Assembly: GCF_015277775.1 (NCBI RefSeq)
Contig: NZ_CP063849.1
Location: 1,674,001-1,738,000, forward strand
DNA length: 64,000 bases
Reading direction: 5' to 3'
Source: Paludibaculum fermentans
GTDB lineage: Bacteria > Acidobacteriota > Terriglobia > Bryobacterales > Bryobacteraceae
Shown: piece by piece, positions 51,347 through 60,437 of the stretch
How positions within the stretch are numbered: the first letter of the stretch is position 1
Layout of the letters: every line of letters starts with the position of its first letter
Made by a program: the position numbers and the translations under genes
The notes under the pieces: model-generated
What the model saw: the letters and a program-made list of their open reading frames with translations, nothing else
What the model was told of the DNA's origin: nothing
The model's database searches: none

Positions 51347-53594
51347 TCGGCTTACCTTTTTTGGAGTTGGAGTGTTTCGACTTCCTGGTCGTCGCTTTGA
51401 CTGGTGCTTTGGCGGTCTTCCTGGCCGGCGGGGCGGCAGTGATGGTGGCCGGCGGCGGGGGCGGCTCGGGCTCGATGGAATACGGTTCGTTGGCGTAGAT
51501 CCGGCGGTACATCTCCGCGTTGCGCATGACGATCTGGACGTATTCGCGGGTCTGCGTAAACGGGATAGTCTCCACGAATTCGCTGGATTCGCGGAAGTCC
51601 CACCAAGAGCGCCAGACGGGCACGCGCGAGGGCCCCGCATTGTAGCCGGCGAGGGTGTCCTCGACACTGCCATTGCGGGCGGCCAACTGGTGCTGCAAAT
51701 AGTAGGTCCCGATGTTGAGGTTGATATCCGGGACCTTCAGGGAGCTGGGCATGACGGCTTTGAGGCCGACGCGGCGGCCGAGTTCTCGGCCGGTGCCGGG
51801 CATCACCTGCATCAACCCCACAGCCTTGGCCACGGAGATAGCCGCCGGGTTAAACTCCGATTCCTGGCGGATCAGCGCGGCGACGAGGAAGGGATCGAGC
51901 GACCGCTCCTTCGCAAAGCGTTCGATCTTGGCGCGGTAAGGAAACGGGAAGGCGAGCTTCCAGAAGCTCTTGGGCGCGCCCTCCGCGGTCAGCCACAGGT
52001 AATCCGGGATGGTGCTCTTGATGTAGCGCAGGCCGACGTCGGGGGCTCCGCGGCGATGGGCGGTTTCGGCCAGTTCGACGGCCAGGGGGAAGCGCTTGCC
52101 GCCGTTGCGGATCCCGAAGCGCAGTTCGCCTTCGGCCCACTGGTCCAGGCCGGCACGGGCCAGCAGGCGAGCCCGCTCGATCCGGCGGCTGGTGAGTTCA
52201 TCCGCGTTGAAGTCGGCCTGGCGAATGCGGTCGGGCCAGGCGATGGTGCCCAGCCAGCGTTCGGTCTCCGGCGAAGCCGCCGCGAGGGCGACCTGCGAGC
52301 GTTTCAACTGCTCCCGGGCCAGCGCGGTGTAGTAGTAGTTCGGGAAGCGGCCCAGCACCTCGTTGTAGAAGCGTTTGGCCGCCGGCAGGTCGGAAGCCGA
52401 CTCGGCCAGGCGGCCCAGGTAATACAGCGCGGCGCCGGCCTTGTCGGAGGACGGGTACTGGGTGACGTGCTGGCGGAGCAGTTCGCCGGCGTTCGCCTTT
52501 CGTTCGAGATACACGCGCCAGGTGTACTTCCAGTGGCAGCCAGGCCCTTCCTCGGAGTTGGGGAAGGCCTCGGCGCAAGCCTGGAAGAGAGGCGTGAACT
52601 TCCTCCAGTCGTTGGCGACCAGGTAATTGTTAGCCGCGAGGATCAGTGCCTTCAGCCGCCAGGGTGAGGAGGGCGCCTTGGGGCCGATCTCCTGCACAGT
52701 GGCCAGCATCTCGGCATCGCGATCGAGACGGCGGTAGCAGGCGGCGAGGTAGTAAAGGCGTTCGGCTTCGGCCTCGGGATCGTCCACCTGCAGGCTGCGC
52801 AGGTAGGAGGCCGCTGTTTCCGTGCGCTTCATCTGATAGTCGGCAGCGCCCAGCCGGACGCGGGCCTGGTCTCGTTCCAGGCCGCCCAGCAGGGGGATCA
52901 TGGCTTCGAGTTCGGACTTGGCGCGGGTCGCCTGGCCGCCATCGATCAGCTTTTGCGAGCGCTGCAGGCGGGCTGTGGGCATGGCCGGCGGATAACGCTC
53001 ACCCAGTTCCCGTTCCAGCCCGGCCAGGGCCGTACCGGCGTCTCCAGCCTCGGCGGTCAGCGGGTAGTAGAAGTAAACAGTCTGGTACTGCACGGCTGCT
53101 GAAACTGAGTCGCCCGTGCCCGAGTAAGCCTGGGCGAATAACAAGGCGGCCTGCGGCATCGGCAACTGATCCATTGCGACGCGGCTGAGCGCCTGCAGGG
53201 CAGGTCCGAAGGAGTTCAGTTCGACCAGCGCGCGGGCCGCCATGATCGCGGCGCGGCCGGCCAGGGGCGATGCCGGAGTTTGCCGGAAGACGGGCTCCAA
53301 TGCGGGCGCAACGGCGGCATAATTCCTGCTCTGCAGGTGCGCCTGGGCCGTCCAGAAGGCGAGGTAGTCGGCAATCTGGGGCAGGCGGGCAGGCAGTCCG
53401 GAAAACTGTCCCAAAGCCACCGCGGACGCATTCTTGTCCAGGGCTTCCACACCGGCTTTCAGGCGCAGGGCCGGGTCTGTCTGCGCGCCCGCGGTGAGCG
53501 CGCAGACTAAGAGCGGGATGAGCCCGCCGCCCGCGCGTTTGGCTTTAGACGAGTGGGCCCGGATATTCCGGCCCCAACAGCGAAGCATCGTCAT
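51324..53594 (-). CDS. slt: Soluble lytic murein transglycosylase (Slt family)
   Basis: About 756 residues from ATG 53594 (53588 is also possible). A signal peptide (GGGLIPLLVCALTAGAQ) is followed by a long helical superhelix of TPR-like hairpins (about 40-560) as in Slt70. The lysozyme-like catalytic domain comes next: AALIRQESEFNPAAISVAKAVGLMQVMPGTGRELG with the catalytic Glu, and NLNIGTYYLQHQL, AGYNAGPSRV. The tail is rich in Pro, Lys and Ser. It cleaves peptidoglycan to 1,6-anhydro products in the periplasm. The start overlaps the preceding gene by about 50 bases. Confidence 0.92.
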   Translation of the reverse strand: MTMLRCWGRNIRAHSSKAKRAGGGLIPLLVCALTAGAQTDPALRLKAGVEALDKNASAVALGQFSGLPARLPQIADYLAFWTAQAHLQSRNYAAVAPALEPVFRQTPASPLAGRAAIMAARALVELNSFGPALQALSRVAMDQLPMPQAALLFAQAYSGTGDSVSAAVQYQTVYFYYPLTAEAGDAGTALAGLERELGERYPPAMPTARLQRSQKLIDGGQATRAKSELEAMIPLLGGLERDQARVRLGAADYQMKRTETAASYLRSLQVDDPEAEAERLYYLAACYRRLDRDAEMLATVQEIGPKAPSSPWRLKALILAANNYLVANDWRKFTPLFQACAEAFPNSEEGPGCHWKYTWRVYLERKANAGELLRQHVTQYPSSDKAGAALYYLGRLAESASDLPAAKRFYNEVLGRFPNYYYTALAREQLKRSQVALAAASPETERWLGTIAWPDRIRQADFNADELTSRRIERARLLARAGLDQWAEGELRFGIRNGGKRFPLAVELAETAHRRGAPDVGLRYIKSTIPDYLWLTAEGAPKSFWKLAFPFPYRAKIERFAKERSLDPFLVAALIRQESEFNPAAISVAKAVGLMQVMPGTGRELGRRVGLKAVMPSSLKVPDINLNIGTYYLQHQLAARNGSVEDTLAGYNAGPSRVPVWRSWWDFRESSEFVETIPFTQTREYVQIVMRNAEMYRRIYANEPYSIEPEPPPPPATITAAPPARKTAKAPVKATTRKSKHSNSKKGKPSATRTNN

Positions 53595-54696
53595 TGGCAA
53601 GAGTACGGACCAGCTCCATGTGAAAGTAATCGATCATGGACGGGATGTGGAGAAACTCGTGCTTGAACTGCGCGCGGCCGCGATCCATCTCGCCGCGCAG
53701 GGCCACGTAGAGCCTGGCGTCTTCCCTGCCCTGGCGGACAGCCTGGGCCTGATACAGGCGCATCTCCGCGACACGGACGCGGGCGAAACGCTGTGCTTTG
53801 GCGTGGAGTTCCTGCTCTTCACGAGGCAGCTTGGACCAGTCAGGACCGGTGGCGGCGGGGGCGGCGACCGGCAAGGCAACCACCGGTGCGATGCTCATCA
53901 GGTTGCCGGCCGGCGCTGAGGTCGCCTGGCGCTGGGAGGCCTGGCGGGCGTCCAACGTGTTGCCGGCGATGGCGGTGATCACTTCCAGCACATTCACATC
54001 GATCGGTTCGGAATCGTTCTCAGCGTAAAGAATCGCGGCAACGCGCCGTTTGCCCTGGCTCTGGCCGACGATGACCGGCAGCAGGGAAACGCGGCGGTCT
54101 TCGCTGGAGCCGAGGACGTCAGCCAGGCGCGCCGAGATTTCGCCCGCGGTGGCCATGCAGATGACGGCATCCATGGTCTCCAGCACGCTGCCGAAGGCAG
54201 GCGCGTCGCTCAGCGCAATCCGGCCATCCAGGACATCGGCCAGACCCTGCTCTTCATTGGAACGATGGTCTTCGTACTGAAGTTCGCCATTGATCACGCT
54301 GAACAGGATGGCGCGGGAGGCGTAGGCGGCGGCTCCGTCCAGCAGCGCGGCAGCCCACGTGTGGCCGTCTTCCGCCTGGTCCAGCCGGCGGGCGGTCTGG
54401 TTGAGACGTTCGCTCATGACGCGCAATGAGGCGGCGCGGACACGGTCTGACGCCTCCGCCACACGGGCCGCGGTGCGAGTCTCGATCTCTGCCTCGAAGC
54501 CGGCACGCAGGGCCGCGAAACGCTCTTCGAAGACGCGCTCGATGTTCTCCTGCCAGCCGCGTTCGATCTGCTCCTGCAGCCGTTCGACATGCAACTGCCA
54601 GGCGGCGGTTATCTGCTCGCGCGCCGTGTCTCGTTCCGCATCAACGAAGTCGCGGGCGGGTGGCAGCGCTTGAAGTTCATCCATAGACAAATTCAT
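53545..54696 (-). CDS. Coiled-coil protein with GAF-like middle domain, unknown
   Basis: About 383 residues from ATG 54696, with GAGGG close upstream. Residues 15-115 form a charged coiled coil (ARDFVDAERDTAREQITAAW, NIERVFEERFAALRAGFEAEIETRT). A GAF-like alpha/beta domain follows (about 118-265, ALLDGAAAYASRAILFSVINGE, PVIVGQSQGKRRVAAILYAEN). The C-terminal part is helical and ends in a short conserved-looking segment (HIPSMIDYFHMELVRTL). No kinase or cyclase domain is attached. It sits between asmA and slt, so an envelope role is plausible. Confidence 0.7.
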   Translation of the reverse strand: MNLSMDELQALPPARDFVDAERDTAREQITAAWQLHVERLQEQIERGWQENIERVFEERFAALRAGFEAEIETRTAARVAEASDRVRAASLRVMSERLNQTARRLDQAEDGHTWAAALLDGAAAYASRAILFSVINGELQYEDHRSNEEQGLADVLDGRIALSDAPAFGSVLETMDAVICMATAGEISARLADVLGSSEDRRVSLLPVIVGQSQGKRRVAAILYAENDSEPIDVNVLEVITAIAGNTLDARQASQRQATSAPAGNLMSIAPVVALPVAAPAATGPDWSKLPREEQELHAKAQRFARVRVAEMRLYQAQAVRQGREDARLYVALRGEMDRGRAQFKHEFLHIPSMIDYFHMELVRTLANDDASLLGPEYPGPLV

Positions 54697-54713
54697 CAAC
54701 CCTCGCTCGAATT

Positions 54714-57125
54714 TTAGCGCGTTCGGCTGCTATCGCCTGTTGCGGACTCAAACTGTAGGGGCTGCAGGGTGCCCGTCAGCCGCAGGGCACGGTGAGCGCC
54801 CGTCAGATCCACGATGACTTTCTGGTCGCCTTTGGGATCGGCCGCGGCCCATCCCTGGCCCTGCATCCACTCGCCGCCATGCTGGGCTTCCAGGCAGCCG
54901 ATCTTCAGTCGCTGGGCGCGTTGGCCGTCAAAATCGAGGCAGCCGGAGACCTGTTTCAGTGCATCGTCGCCCAGATCCACTGAACGGGCCGTGAACTGGC
55001 CCGTACCCCGAAGGTTTGGCGAAAACGGTGTAGCCAGGCTGGAGGCGCGAGCATCCAGCTCGAAGTCGAGCGTCCCCTGTTTCCATTCAAACCCATCCAC
55101 GTGGCCCTTCAGCCGGTAATCGAACCGTTCCCCCCCAAGGTTCAGGCGGATCCGGCCGGAGACGGCTGCGTCATCCCAGCGGGCCGAGACGTCGGGCAGT
55201 TCCAGCGCGGCGCCGTCCCAATAGGCGTGGCCGGCAAAGTTGGAGAGCGTTTCCTCGCCGAGCTTGAGGGCTGCGATGTGGATGTCCCCCTCGGCGTGGC
55301 GGGCCCGCAGCCAGGCGGGTACGGGCTGGGCGCGGCGCAGGGTCCTGTCGATGAAACCGCGCCGGGTGAGGAGTGCGGGCCGCAGAAACTGATCGATGTC
55401 GGCACCCTGGATCTCATCGATTTTCAGGTTGAACTTGTAGGGGCGCCGCGCATTGACGAGCCCCGAATGGGCCAGTTCGAGTTGAAAGGGCTGTTTTCCG
55501 AAGAGGCCGCGAGCCTTCCGCAGGCTCCACTGGGTGGGCTTCAGCGCCAGGGAGCCAGCTTCGAGAACGACGGGCTGGGCAGCCCCATCCAGGGCGCACT
55601 GGACGCGGTCAAGCCCAACTTCTCCAGACCAGCCTCCGGCAACAGGGTGGTCGACATTCTGGGCCGTACGCTCGTAACTGAGCGCGCCGCGCAAGTCGCC
55701 TTCTGTGCAGGCCGCCAGCAGCGGGACGGAGGCGACGTCCTTCAGGCTGGAGATGGCCGCCTGGAGCTCAGTTAACGCCAACCCTTCGGAATCGATCTGG
55801 AAACTCAGCGCCTCGGAGGTCATCTCCCACGCTCCGGAGATCTCCGCCTGGTGGCCGCCGGGTGTGGCGACCTTGACCGGCGCGAGCGAGACGCCCTCGC
55901 CAGCGAGGGAGACCTGGGCGGTTTCGAAGGCCAGCGGGCCGGCCGCCCCCAGAGTGACTTTCCCCTCGCGCAGCTCGACGCTGCCTTCCAGCGGCTTCGC
56001 CTGGGAGTAGGTGATGGAGCCGACTACCTTGCCGAGCACCGTGAGCTCTTCCGGCAGTTTGGCGCCCAGGCGGCGGCCGAAGTCCAGCAGCGCGGGCGCG
56101 GGGATCTCGTCGAAGGCGAACGCGGCGCTCCATTGGGGATCCAGCAGCAGGCGGCGGCACTCGAGTTGAACCATCAGCGGCAGGGGGGCCTTCTCACGCG
56201 GCTTGCGGGTGGCGATCTGGAGGGTCTCGCCGGGCAGGTTCAAAGTCCCTTCGTAGGCCAGCGCCCACTGGTTGCCGCGGAGTCCGAAGAATGTGGAGCG
56301 GTCGACGTCTTCGAGTTCGACCGAACCTTTGACGGTCATGTTATTCAGCGGGCCGTCGAGGGAGGTGCGGGTGCTGAAGCGGCCCTGCACGCCCAGGTCG
56401 TGGCCGGTGAGCAGGGTGAGGAACTCGCCGATCGGGCTGCGGTCGAGTTCCAGTTCCACCGCGAGGGTGCCGTCGCCGCCGCCCGCGGCGCGCCATTTGC
56501 CGCTGCCGGTGAAGCGGCCGAAGCCCTCTTCGGCGCGGTCCGTGCGGGCAGGCGAGGCCTCATAACGCCACTGCAGCGAGCCCCCGGTGGCGTCCGGCGG
56601 GTCGATGTCGAGGTCGACCCCGTTCAGGAAGAGGGGCGACTTCAGCGTGCCGGTGCGGAAGTTGATGCGGCTTTCGCGGATCTCAACAGCCGGAGCGGAC
56701 CCGCTTTGCTTGACGTTCGTGGCCATGCGGCTCAGCAGCCGGGCAAAGTTCCAGCCCAGGTCGTCCTTGCGGGCGAGGTTGACGCTGGCGTCGACGAGGC
56801 GGACAGAGGAGATGCGCAGGCGGCCCGTAAACAGGCTGGTGAAACTGATGCCGGCCTGCATCTCACCGACATAGGCGAGGGGCTCCAGGCCAAAGGCCGG
56901 TTCGTCGGGGATTACGAGGTCGGTCGCGGACAGGCCCGGCTTCGGGAACACCTGATAGCGGACTTCGCGGACTTCGACAGGCCGGCCGAGCGTCTCGCGC
57001 AGGGCGGATTCGAGCGGCGCGCGCATGCGGCCCGCGTCGAGCTCAGGCGCGACCAGGCCGGCCACTCCGGTCAGAACCGCAATTCCGGTGCAGATGAGGG
57101 CGACGCGGCCCCAGCGGATGGTCAT
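54714..57125 (-). CDS. AsmA-family protein
   Basis: 803 residues. One N-terminal helix (IRWGRVALICTGIAVLTGVAGLVAP) anchors it, followed by the AsmA opening (LESALRETLGRPVEVREVRYQVFPKPGLSATDLVIPD) and a long run of beta strands. AsmA-like proteins form beta-taco bridges that carry lipids between membranes. Its ATG overlaps the stop of the nucleotidyltransferase gene. The C-terminus ends in beta strands without a recognisable second domain. Confidence 0.85.
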   Translation of the reverse strand: MTIRWGRVALICTGIAVLTGVAGLVAPELDAGRMRAPLESALRETLGRPVEVREVRYQVFPKPGLSATDLVIPDEPAFGLEPLAYVGEMQAGISFTSLFTGRLRISSVRLVDASVNLARKDDLGWNFARLLSRMATNVKQSGSAPAVEIRESRINFRTGTLKSPLFLNGVDLDIDPPDATGGSLQWRYEASPARTDRAEEGFGRFTGSGKWRAAGGGDGTLAVELELDRSPIGEFLTLLTGHDLGVQGRFSTRTSLDGPLNNMTVKGSVELEDVDRSTFFGLRGNQWALAYEGTLNLPGETLQIATRKPREKAPLPLMVQLECRRLLLDPQWSAAFAFDEIPAPALLDFGRRLGAKLPEELTVLGKVVGSITYSQAKPLEGSVELREGKVTLGAAGPLAFETAQVSLAGEGVSLAPVKVATPGGHQAEISGAWEMTSEALSFQIDSEGLALTELQAAISSLKDVASVPLLAACTEGDLRGALSYERTAQNVDHPVAGGWSGEVGLDRVQCALDGAAQPVVLEAGSLALKPTQWSLRKARGLFGKQPFQLELAHSGLVNARRPYKFNLKIDEIQGADIDQFLRPALLTRRGFIDRTLRRAQPVPAWLRARHAEGDIHIAALKLGEETLSNFAGHAYWDGAALELPDVSARWDDAAVSGRIRLNLGGERFDYRLKGHVDGFEWKQGTLDFELDARASSLATPFSPNLRGTGQFTARSVDLGDDALKQVSGCLDFDGQRAQRLKIGCLEAQHGGEWMQGQGWAAADPKGDQKVIVDLTGAHRALRLTGTLQPLQFESATGDSSRTR

Positions 57126-57730
57126 GGGCGGACCTCCGCCAGCAGCGCCTGGTAGGCGGCCGGATCGTCGATGTCGAGGTGGATGGCGGGGTCGTCGACG
57201 TCCACGTAGAGCGTCGTGCCCAGGTGGGCGTGGACCACTTCGCGGGCGGTGGCGGACGGAGCGAGCGCGAGGAATTCAGGGATCAGGGTATAACGCATCA
57301 ACACAGGGTGGCCGCGGCGGCCGGAATGTCTGGGAATCACGATATCGGATTCGGGCGAAGAGTGGAGCGCCGCGAGCAGGCGGCGTAGCGTGCCGGGCTG
57401 GACGCCGGGCGAATCGATGGGCAGAAAGAAAACGGACGAGCAGGGCGGCAGGGCGCGCAGGCCGCATTGGAGCGAACTGAGCTGGCCGCGGGCCGGCTGT
57501 GGGTTGAGGACCAGCGTCGCGAGGTCGGCGTTCAAGAGTCCGGCGGCGATCTCGGGCGCGGCGTGGCCCAGCACGGCAACTACGGGAGCGCAGACTGCGC
57601 GGAATAGCGCAATTTGGCGATCAAGGAAGGTCTCGCCATGGAATTCGAGCAGCGGTTTTGGGCGCCCCATGCGCGAGGAGGCTCCTGCGGCGAGGAGCAC
57701 GGCCGCGGGCTGGAGTAAAGCGGGGTTCAC
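57122..57730 (-). CDS. MobA-like nucleotidyltransferase (molybdenum cofactor cytidylyl/guanylyltransferase type)
   Basis: 202 residues from GTG 57730, overlapping the xdhC stop (GTGA). The N-terminal motif AAVLLAAGASSRMGRPKPLLEFHG is the NTP-binding signature. FFLPIDSPGVQPGTL holds the metal-binding Asp, and PRHSGRRGHPVLM is the specificity loop of the MocA-like group, which adds CMP to molybdopterin for the xanthine dehydrogenase family. Pairing with xdhC fits maturation of such an enzyme, though none is in the window. Confidence 0.88.
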   Translation of the reverse strand: MNPALLQPAAVLLAAGASSRMGRPKPLLEFHGETFLDRQIALFRAVCAPVVAVLGHAAPEIAAGLLNADLATLVLNPQPARGQLSSLQCGLRALPPCSSVFFLPIDSPGVQPGTLRRLLAALHSSPESDIVIPRHSGRRGHPVLMRYTLIPEFLALAPSATAREVVHAHLGTTLYVDVDDPAIHLDIDDPAAYQALLAEVRP

Positions 57731-58563
57731 TTCTGGAGCGCTCGCACTTCGTCGCTCGCATGCAGGGACTTGGACAGGGCGCGCCAGCCGGACTCGGAGT
57801 TCCGGCGGACGGCAATCATCTCGGCGGCCACGCTGACTGCGATCTCTTCCGGCGACTGGGCGCCGATATCCAGACCCATGGGGGCCGAAACGCGCTGGAA
57901 GCTTTCGGCGGGGATGCCCTCTTTTTCGAGCTCGCGGACCACGCCGATCACCTTGCGTTTGCTGCCGATCATGGCGATGTAGCGAGCCGGGGTGGTGACG
58001 GCCCAGCGCAGGATGCGCATGTCGTCGCGGTGGCCACGGGTGACGATCACCAGATAAGAGGAGGATGTGATTTCGAGCTGCGGGAAGAGTTCCTCGTACT
58101 CTCCGGCGAGGATGTCGTCGGCGATGGGGAAGCGCTCGCGGTTGGCGAACGACTCGCGGTCGTCGACGACGGTGGTGGCAAAGCCGATCAGCGATGCGAC
58201 CTGGCAGAGGCTCTTGGAGATGTGTCCGGCGCCGAAGATGAAGGCGCGCGGCTGGGGCTCGATGGGTTCGATGAAAACCTCCAATTGGCCTCCGCAGATC
58301 AGGCCGTTGTCGTAAGCGGCATCCTGGCCCAGTGAGAAGTTCAGGCGGCGCGGCTTGCCGGTCTCCATGACTTCGCGGGCCGCGGTCCAGACTTCGGCCT
58401 CGACGCAGCCACCGCCGATGGTGCCGGTGATGGAGCCGTCCTCACGCACCAGCAGTTTGGCGCTGGTGTAGCTGGGGATCGACCCGTTGGCTTGTACGAT
58501 AGTGGCCAGGGCGCACTTCTGGCCGGCACGGCGCAATCGCACCAGTTCTTCAAGTACGTCCAT
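57727..58563 (-). CDS. XdhC/CoxI-family molybdenum-enzyme maturation factor
   Basis: 278 residues. The XdhC N-terminal domain (ALATIVQANGSIPSYTSAKLLVREDGSITGTIGGGCVEAEV) is followed by a Rossmann domain (RAFIFGAGHISKSLCQVA) with the late IGSKRK motif. XdhC proteins bind molybdenum cofactor and insert its sulfurated form into xanthine dehydrogenase or CO dehydrogenase-like enzymes. First gene of an overlapping chain: xdhC, mocA-like, asmA, coiled-coil gene, slt, aminotransferase. TATAAT lies eight bases before its ATG. Confidence 0.92.
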   Translation of the reverse strand: MDVLEELVRLRRAGQKCALATIVQANGSIPSYTSAKLLVREDGSITGTIGGGCVEAEVWTAAREVMETGKPRRLNFSLGQDAAYDNGLICGGQLEVFIEPIEPQPRAFIFGAGHISKSLCQVASLIGFATTVVDDRESFANRERFPIADDILAGEYEELFPQLEITSSSYLVIVTRGHRDDMRILRWAVTTPARYIAMIGSKRKVIGVVRELEKEGIPAESFQRVSAPMGLDIGAQSPEEIAVSVAAEMIAVRRNSESGWRALSKSLHASDEVRALQK

Positions 58564-58878
58564 TCCCTAGAATTATATCGTGTGGGCGAGGAAAGGCAGG
58601 TTATTCCTCTCCGGGGGCGGGCGCGGGCTGGATTGGGCTGACGGAGACAAGCGTGGCTTCGTTCGGAGAATGTGCAGCGGGGGAATCCATGGCGCTCCTC
58701 GATTGCAGCCGGAGCCGGGGCGTGAGCGGGGTTCCTGCCAATCCTTTTGGGTTGTGGTTGACTCCACGGCAGAAGCAGGGTGAACTACGGCCGGGCCGCA
58801 TCTCTCGCGCCGGAAAGGCCGTTCTCCAACCGGTGGTCGGCGATGATGGTTCGGCCAGACGGCTGCTAGCCTTAAGCA
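58564..58878. other. Intergenic region between divergent xdhC and the Ntn-hydrolase gene
   Basis: 315 bases. It holds the xdhC -10 box at its left end and a TAGCCT near 58867 at its right end. The middle has open frames on both strands, but none has a start signal, recognisable sequence or plausible composition. No terminator, tRNA or repeat is seen. Confidence 0.5.
58572..58577 (-). promoter_or_regulatory. -10 box TATAAT of xdhC, leaderless-type
   Basis: A perfect TATAAT on the minus strand ends eight bases before the xdhC ATG at 58563. There is no Shine-Dalgarno sequence. Confidence 0.55.
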
Positions 58879-59805
58879 ATGCGCGTGGATCTACACAGGC
58901 CGGCGGAAACGCGATGGCAACTCTCCACCGCCCAGCAGGATGCGGCACGCGAGCTGCTAGCTGTGTATCAACGCGATCTCGGATTGCAGCCAGCGGTTGT
59001 CGCCGGGATGGCGCGGCCCATCGTTCGGGCCGACTATTGGGCCGAAATGGAAGGCATCGCGAGCGCCGCCGGAGTGCCCGTCGACGTAGTGGTCACTGGG
59101 AATCTATACTACGACGCCCTGAAGGCCGTCCTGGTGGGATGCACCGCGTTTGCCGTGGACACTCCCAATGGGCCGCTCCACGCAAGGAACCTCGATTGGT
59201 GGAGTGAAAACGATGTCCTTCGCCGCCACACGCTGGAAACCGAGTTTGTGGGCGGGCCGGCCGGACGCTTCAGGACGGTCGGTTGGCCGGGTTTTGTGGG
59301 CGCATTCTCCGGCGTCGCGGAGAACCGGTTTGCCGTCACCCTCAATGCCGTGATCAGCGATGAGCCCCTGCAGGCGGCGGCGCCGGTGGTGTTTGCCCTG
59401 CGGCAGGTGCTGGAAGAAGCGGAGAACTTCGAAGCCGTGCTGCACACGCTTCGAACAATCCCCCTGGCCTCTGACTCGTTGTTGCTGCTGACTGGCGTTC
59501 GCGAAGGAGAGATGGTGGTCATCGAGCGAACTCCGACGCGCGCCGAGGTGCGCCGGCCGGAGAACGGAGCCATCTTCGTGACGAATGACTACAGAATGCT
59601 GCGAACAGGGTTGCGCGGGTTCGAATCCGAGTTGCAGGCGAGCGCCTGCCGGCGTTACGACCGGGCATCGGCATTGGTGGCATCCCAAAAACCGAAAGAT
59701 GCAGCGGAGTGCTTCGCGTGCCTCAGCGATCCGGAAGTGCGGATGGGGCTGACGGTGCAGCAGATGGTATTCCAGGCGGGGACGGGGTTGTGTGCGGTGA
59801 AGTGA
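58879..59805 (+). CDS. Ntn-hydrolase of the acid-ceramidase/NAAA-like (C45-like) group
   Basis: 308 residues. VGCTAFAVDTPNGPLHARNLDWW has the pattern of N-terminal-nucleophile amidases: a Cys nucleophile followed about 15 residues later by the (A/G)RNLDW motif of acid ceramidase, NAAA and bile-salt-hydrolase-like enzymes. Later strands (FAVTLNAVISD, DSLLLLTGVREGEMVVIERTP) and IFVTNDYRML fit the four-layer Ntn fold. A propeptide of about 80 residues would have to be removed to free the Cys. It would cleave an amide, possibly N-acyl lipids or peptides. A TAGCCT box ends six bases before the ATG. Confidence 0.68.
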   Translation: MRVDLHRPAETRWQLSTAQQDAARELLAVYQRDLGLQPAVVAGMARPIVRADYWAEMEGIASAAGVPVDVVVTGNLYYDALKAVLVGCTAFAVDTPNGPLHARNLDWWSENDVLRRHTLETEFVGGPAGRFRTVGWPGFVGAFSGVAENRFAVTLNAVISDEPLQAAAPVVFALRQVLEEAENFEAVLHTLRTIPLASDSLLLLTGVREGEMVVIERTPTRAEVRRPENGAIFVTNDYRMLRTGLRGFESELQASACRRYDRASALVASQKPKDAAECFACLSDPEVRMGLTVQQMVFQAGTGLCAVK

Positions 59806-60079
59806 GGGGTTTTTTCGGCGGGTAGCTGGGCGGGGCGCTCAGTGATTGCCCGTGACGTGCCGCTGCCCTAGCAGATGGCAACTGGCCCTGGCCGGTGACC
59901 GGATGCGCCGTCCAGCGAACGGGAGCAGTTCCACGAGATGAGTGAGTGGATCGGCTCTCACCACCGATTTGGATACTCCGGAAAGGCGATGAGCATTTCA
60001 GAGCCCCGGTAGGGACAGACCTTAACCGGGTGGCCACTCCCGTGAAGCAACGTGGCGAGCCCAACTCTAAAGTGGGCAG
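59806..60079. other. Non-coding region, perhaps decayed sequence
   Basis: No frame here has a convincing start or a recognisable product. It has a T-rich start (GGGGTTTTTT) just after the hydrolase stop. The region may be remnant DNA, but no insertion-sequence ends were identified. Confidence 0.35.
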
Positions 60080-60282
60080 CTAAATACTTGGCACATCCAG
60101 AGTCCCGCCCAAGTATTCACGCCATGACTGGACGACTTCCTTGGCGAACAGGCCCACGATGCACCCTTCGAGTCAACGAAGAAGACGTATCCATCAGCTT
60201 CTTCATCTTCATCCCCGACATCAGCAGTGATGCGCTCCGTTGTGCCGTCCTTATAGGATATGACAAACCGTTTTGGGGCCAT
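60080..60282 (-). pseudogene. Small gene broken by a one-base frameshift
   Basis: The frame from ATG 60282 reads MAPKRFVISYKDGTTERITA and continues with an acidic stretch and YVFFVDSKG, then changes character. Shifting one base at the CCC run near 60164-60166 restores a natural continuation (CIVGLFAKEVVQSWREYLGG) that ends at TAG 60080. Together they give about 67 residues, a beta-hairpin protein with a closing helix. Either a real mutation or a sequencing error. The frame as it stands would run on to 60067. Confidence 0.6.
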
Positions 60283-60437
60283 GGATCGTCAGTCTGCAGC
60301 GGAGCGCCCCTGCGCTGGTGAGTTAGGTATACAAACGCCTTTATGGGACTGGGGCCGAACGTCTACCGGCCTCTGCTTTGGCGGCGCGGAGGGCACAGCG
60401 GTTTCTGCGCCCCCCCCGGCACTGGCGCACGATCCGT

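Noticed and set aside
51347-51673. N-terminal extension of the aminotransferase frame
   Set aside because: Arg/Pro/Ser-rich noise lying inside slt; the family opening begins after GTG 51346.
59806-60066. Remnant of an insertion sequence
   Set aside because: The sequence looks non-coding and decayed, but no terminal inverted repeats, target duplication or transposase motif could be found.
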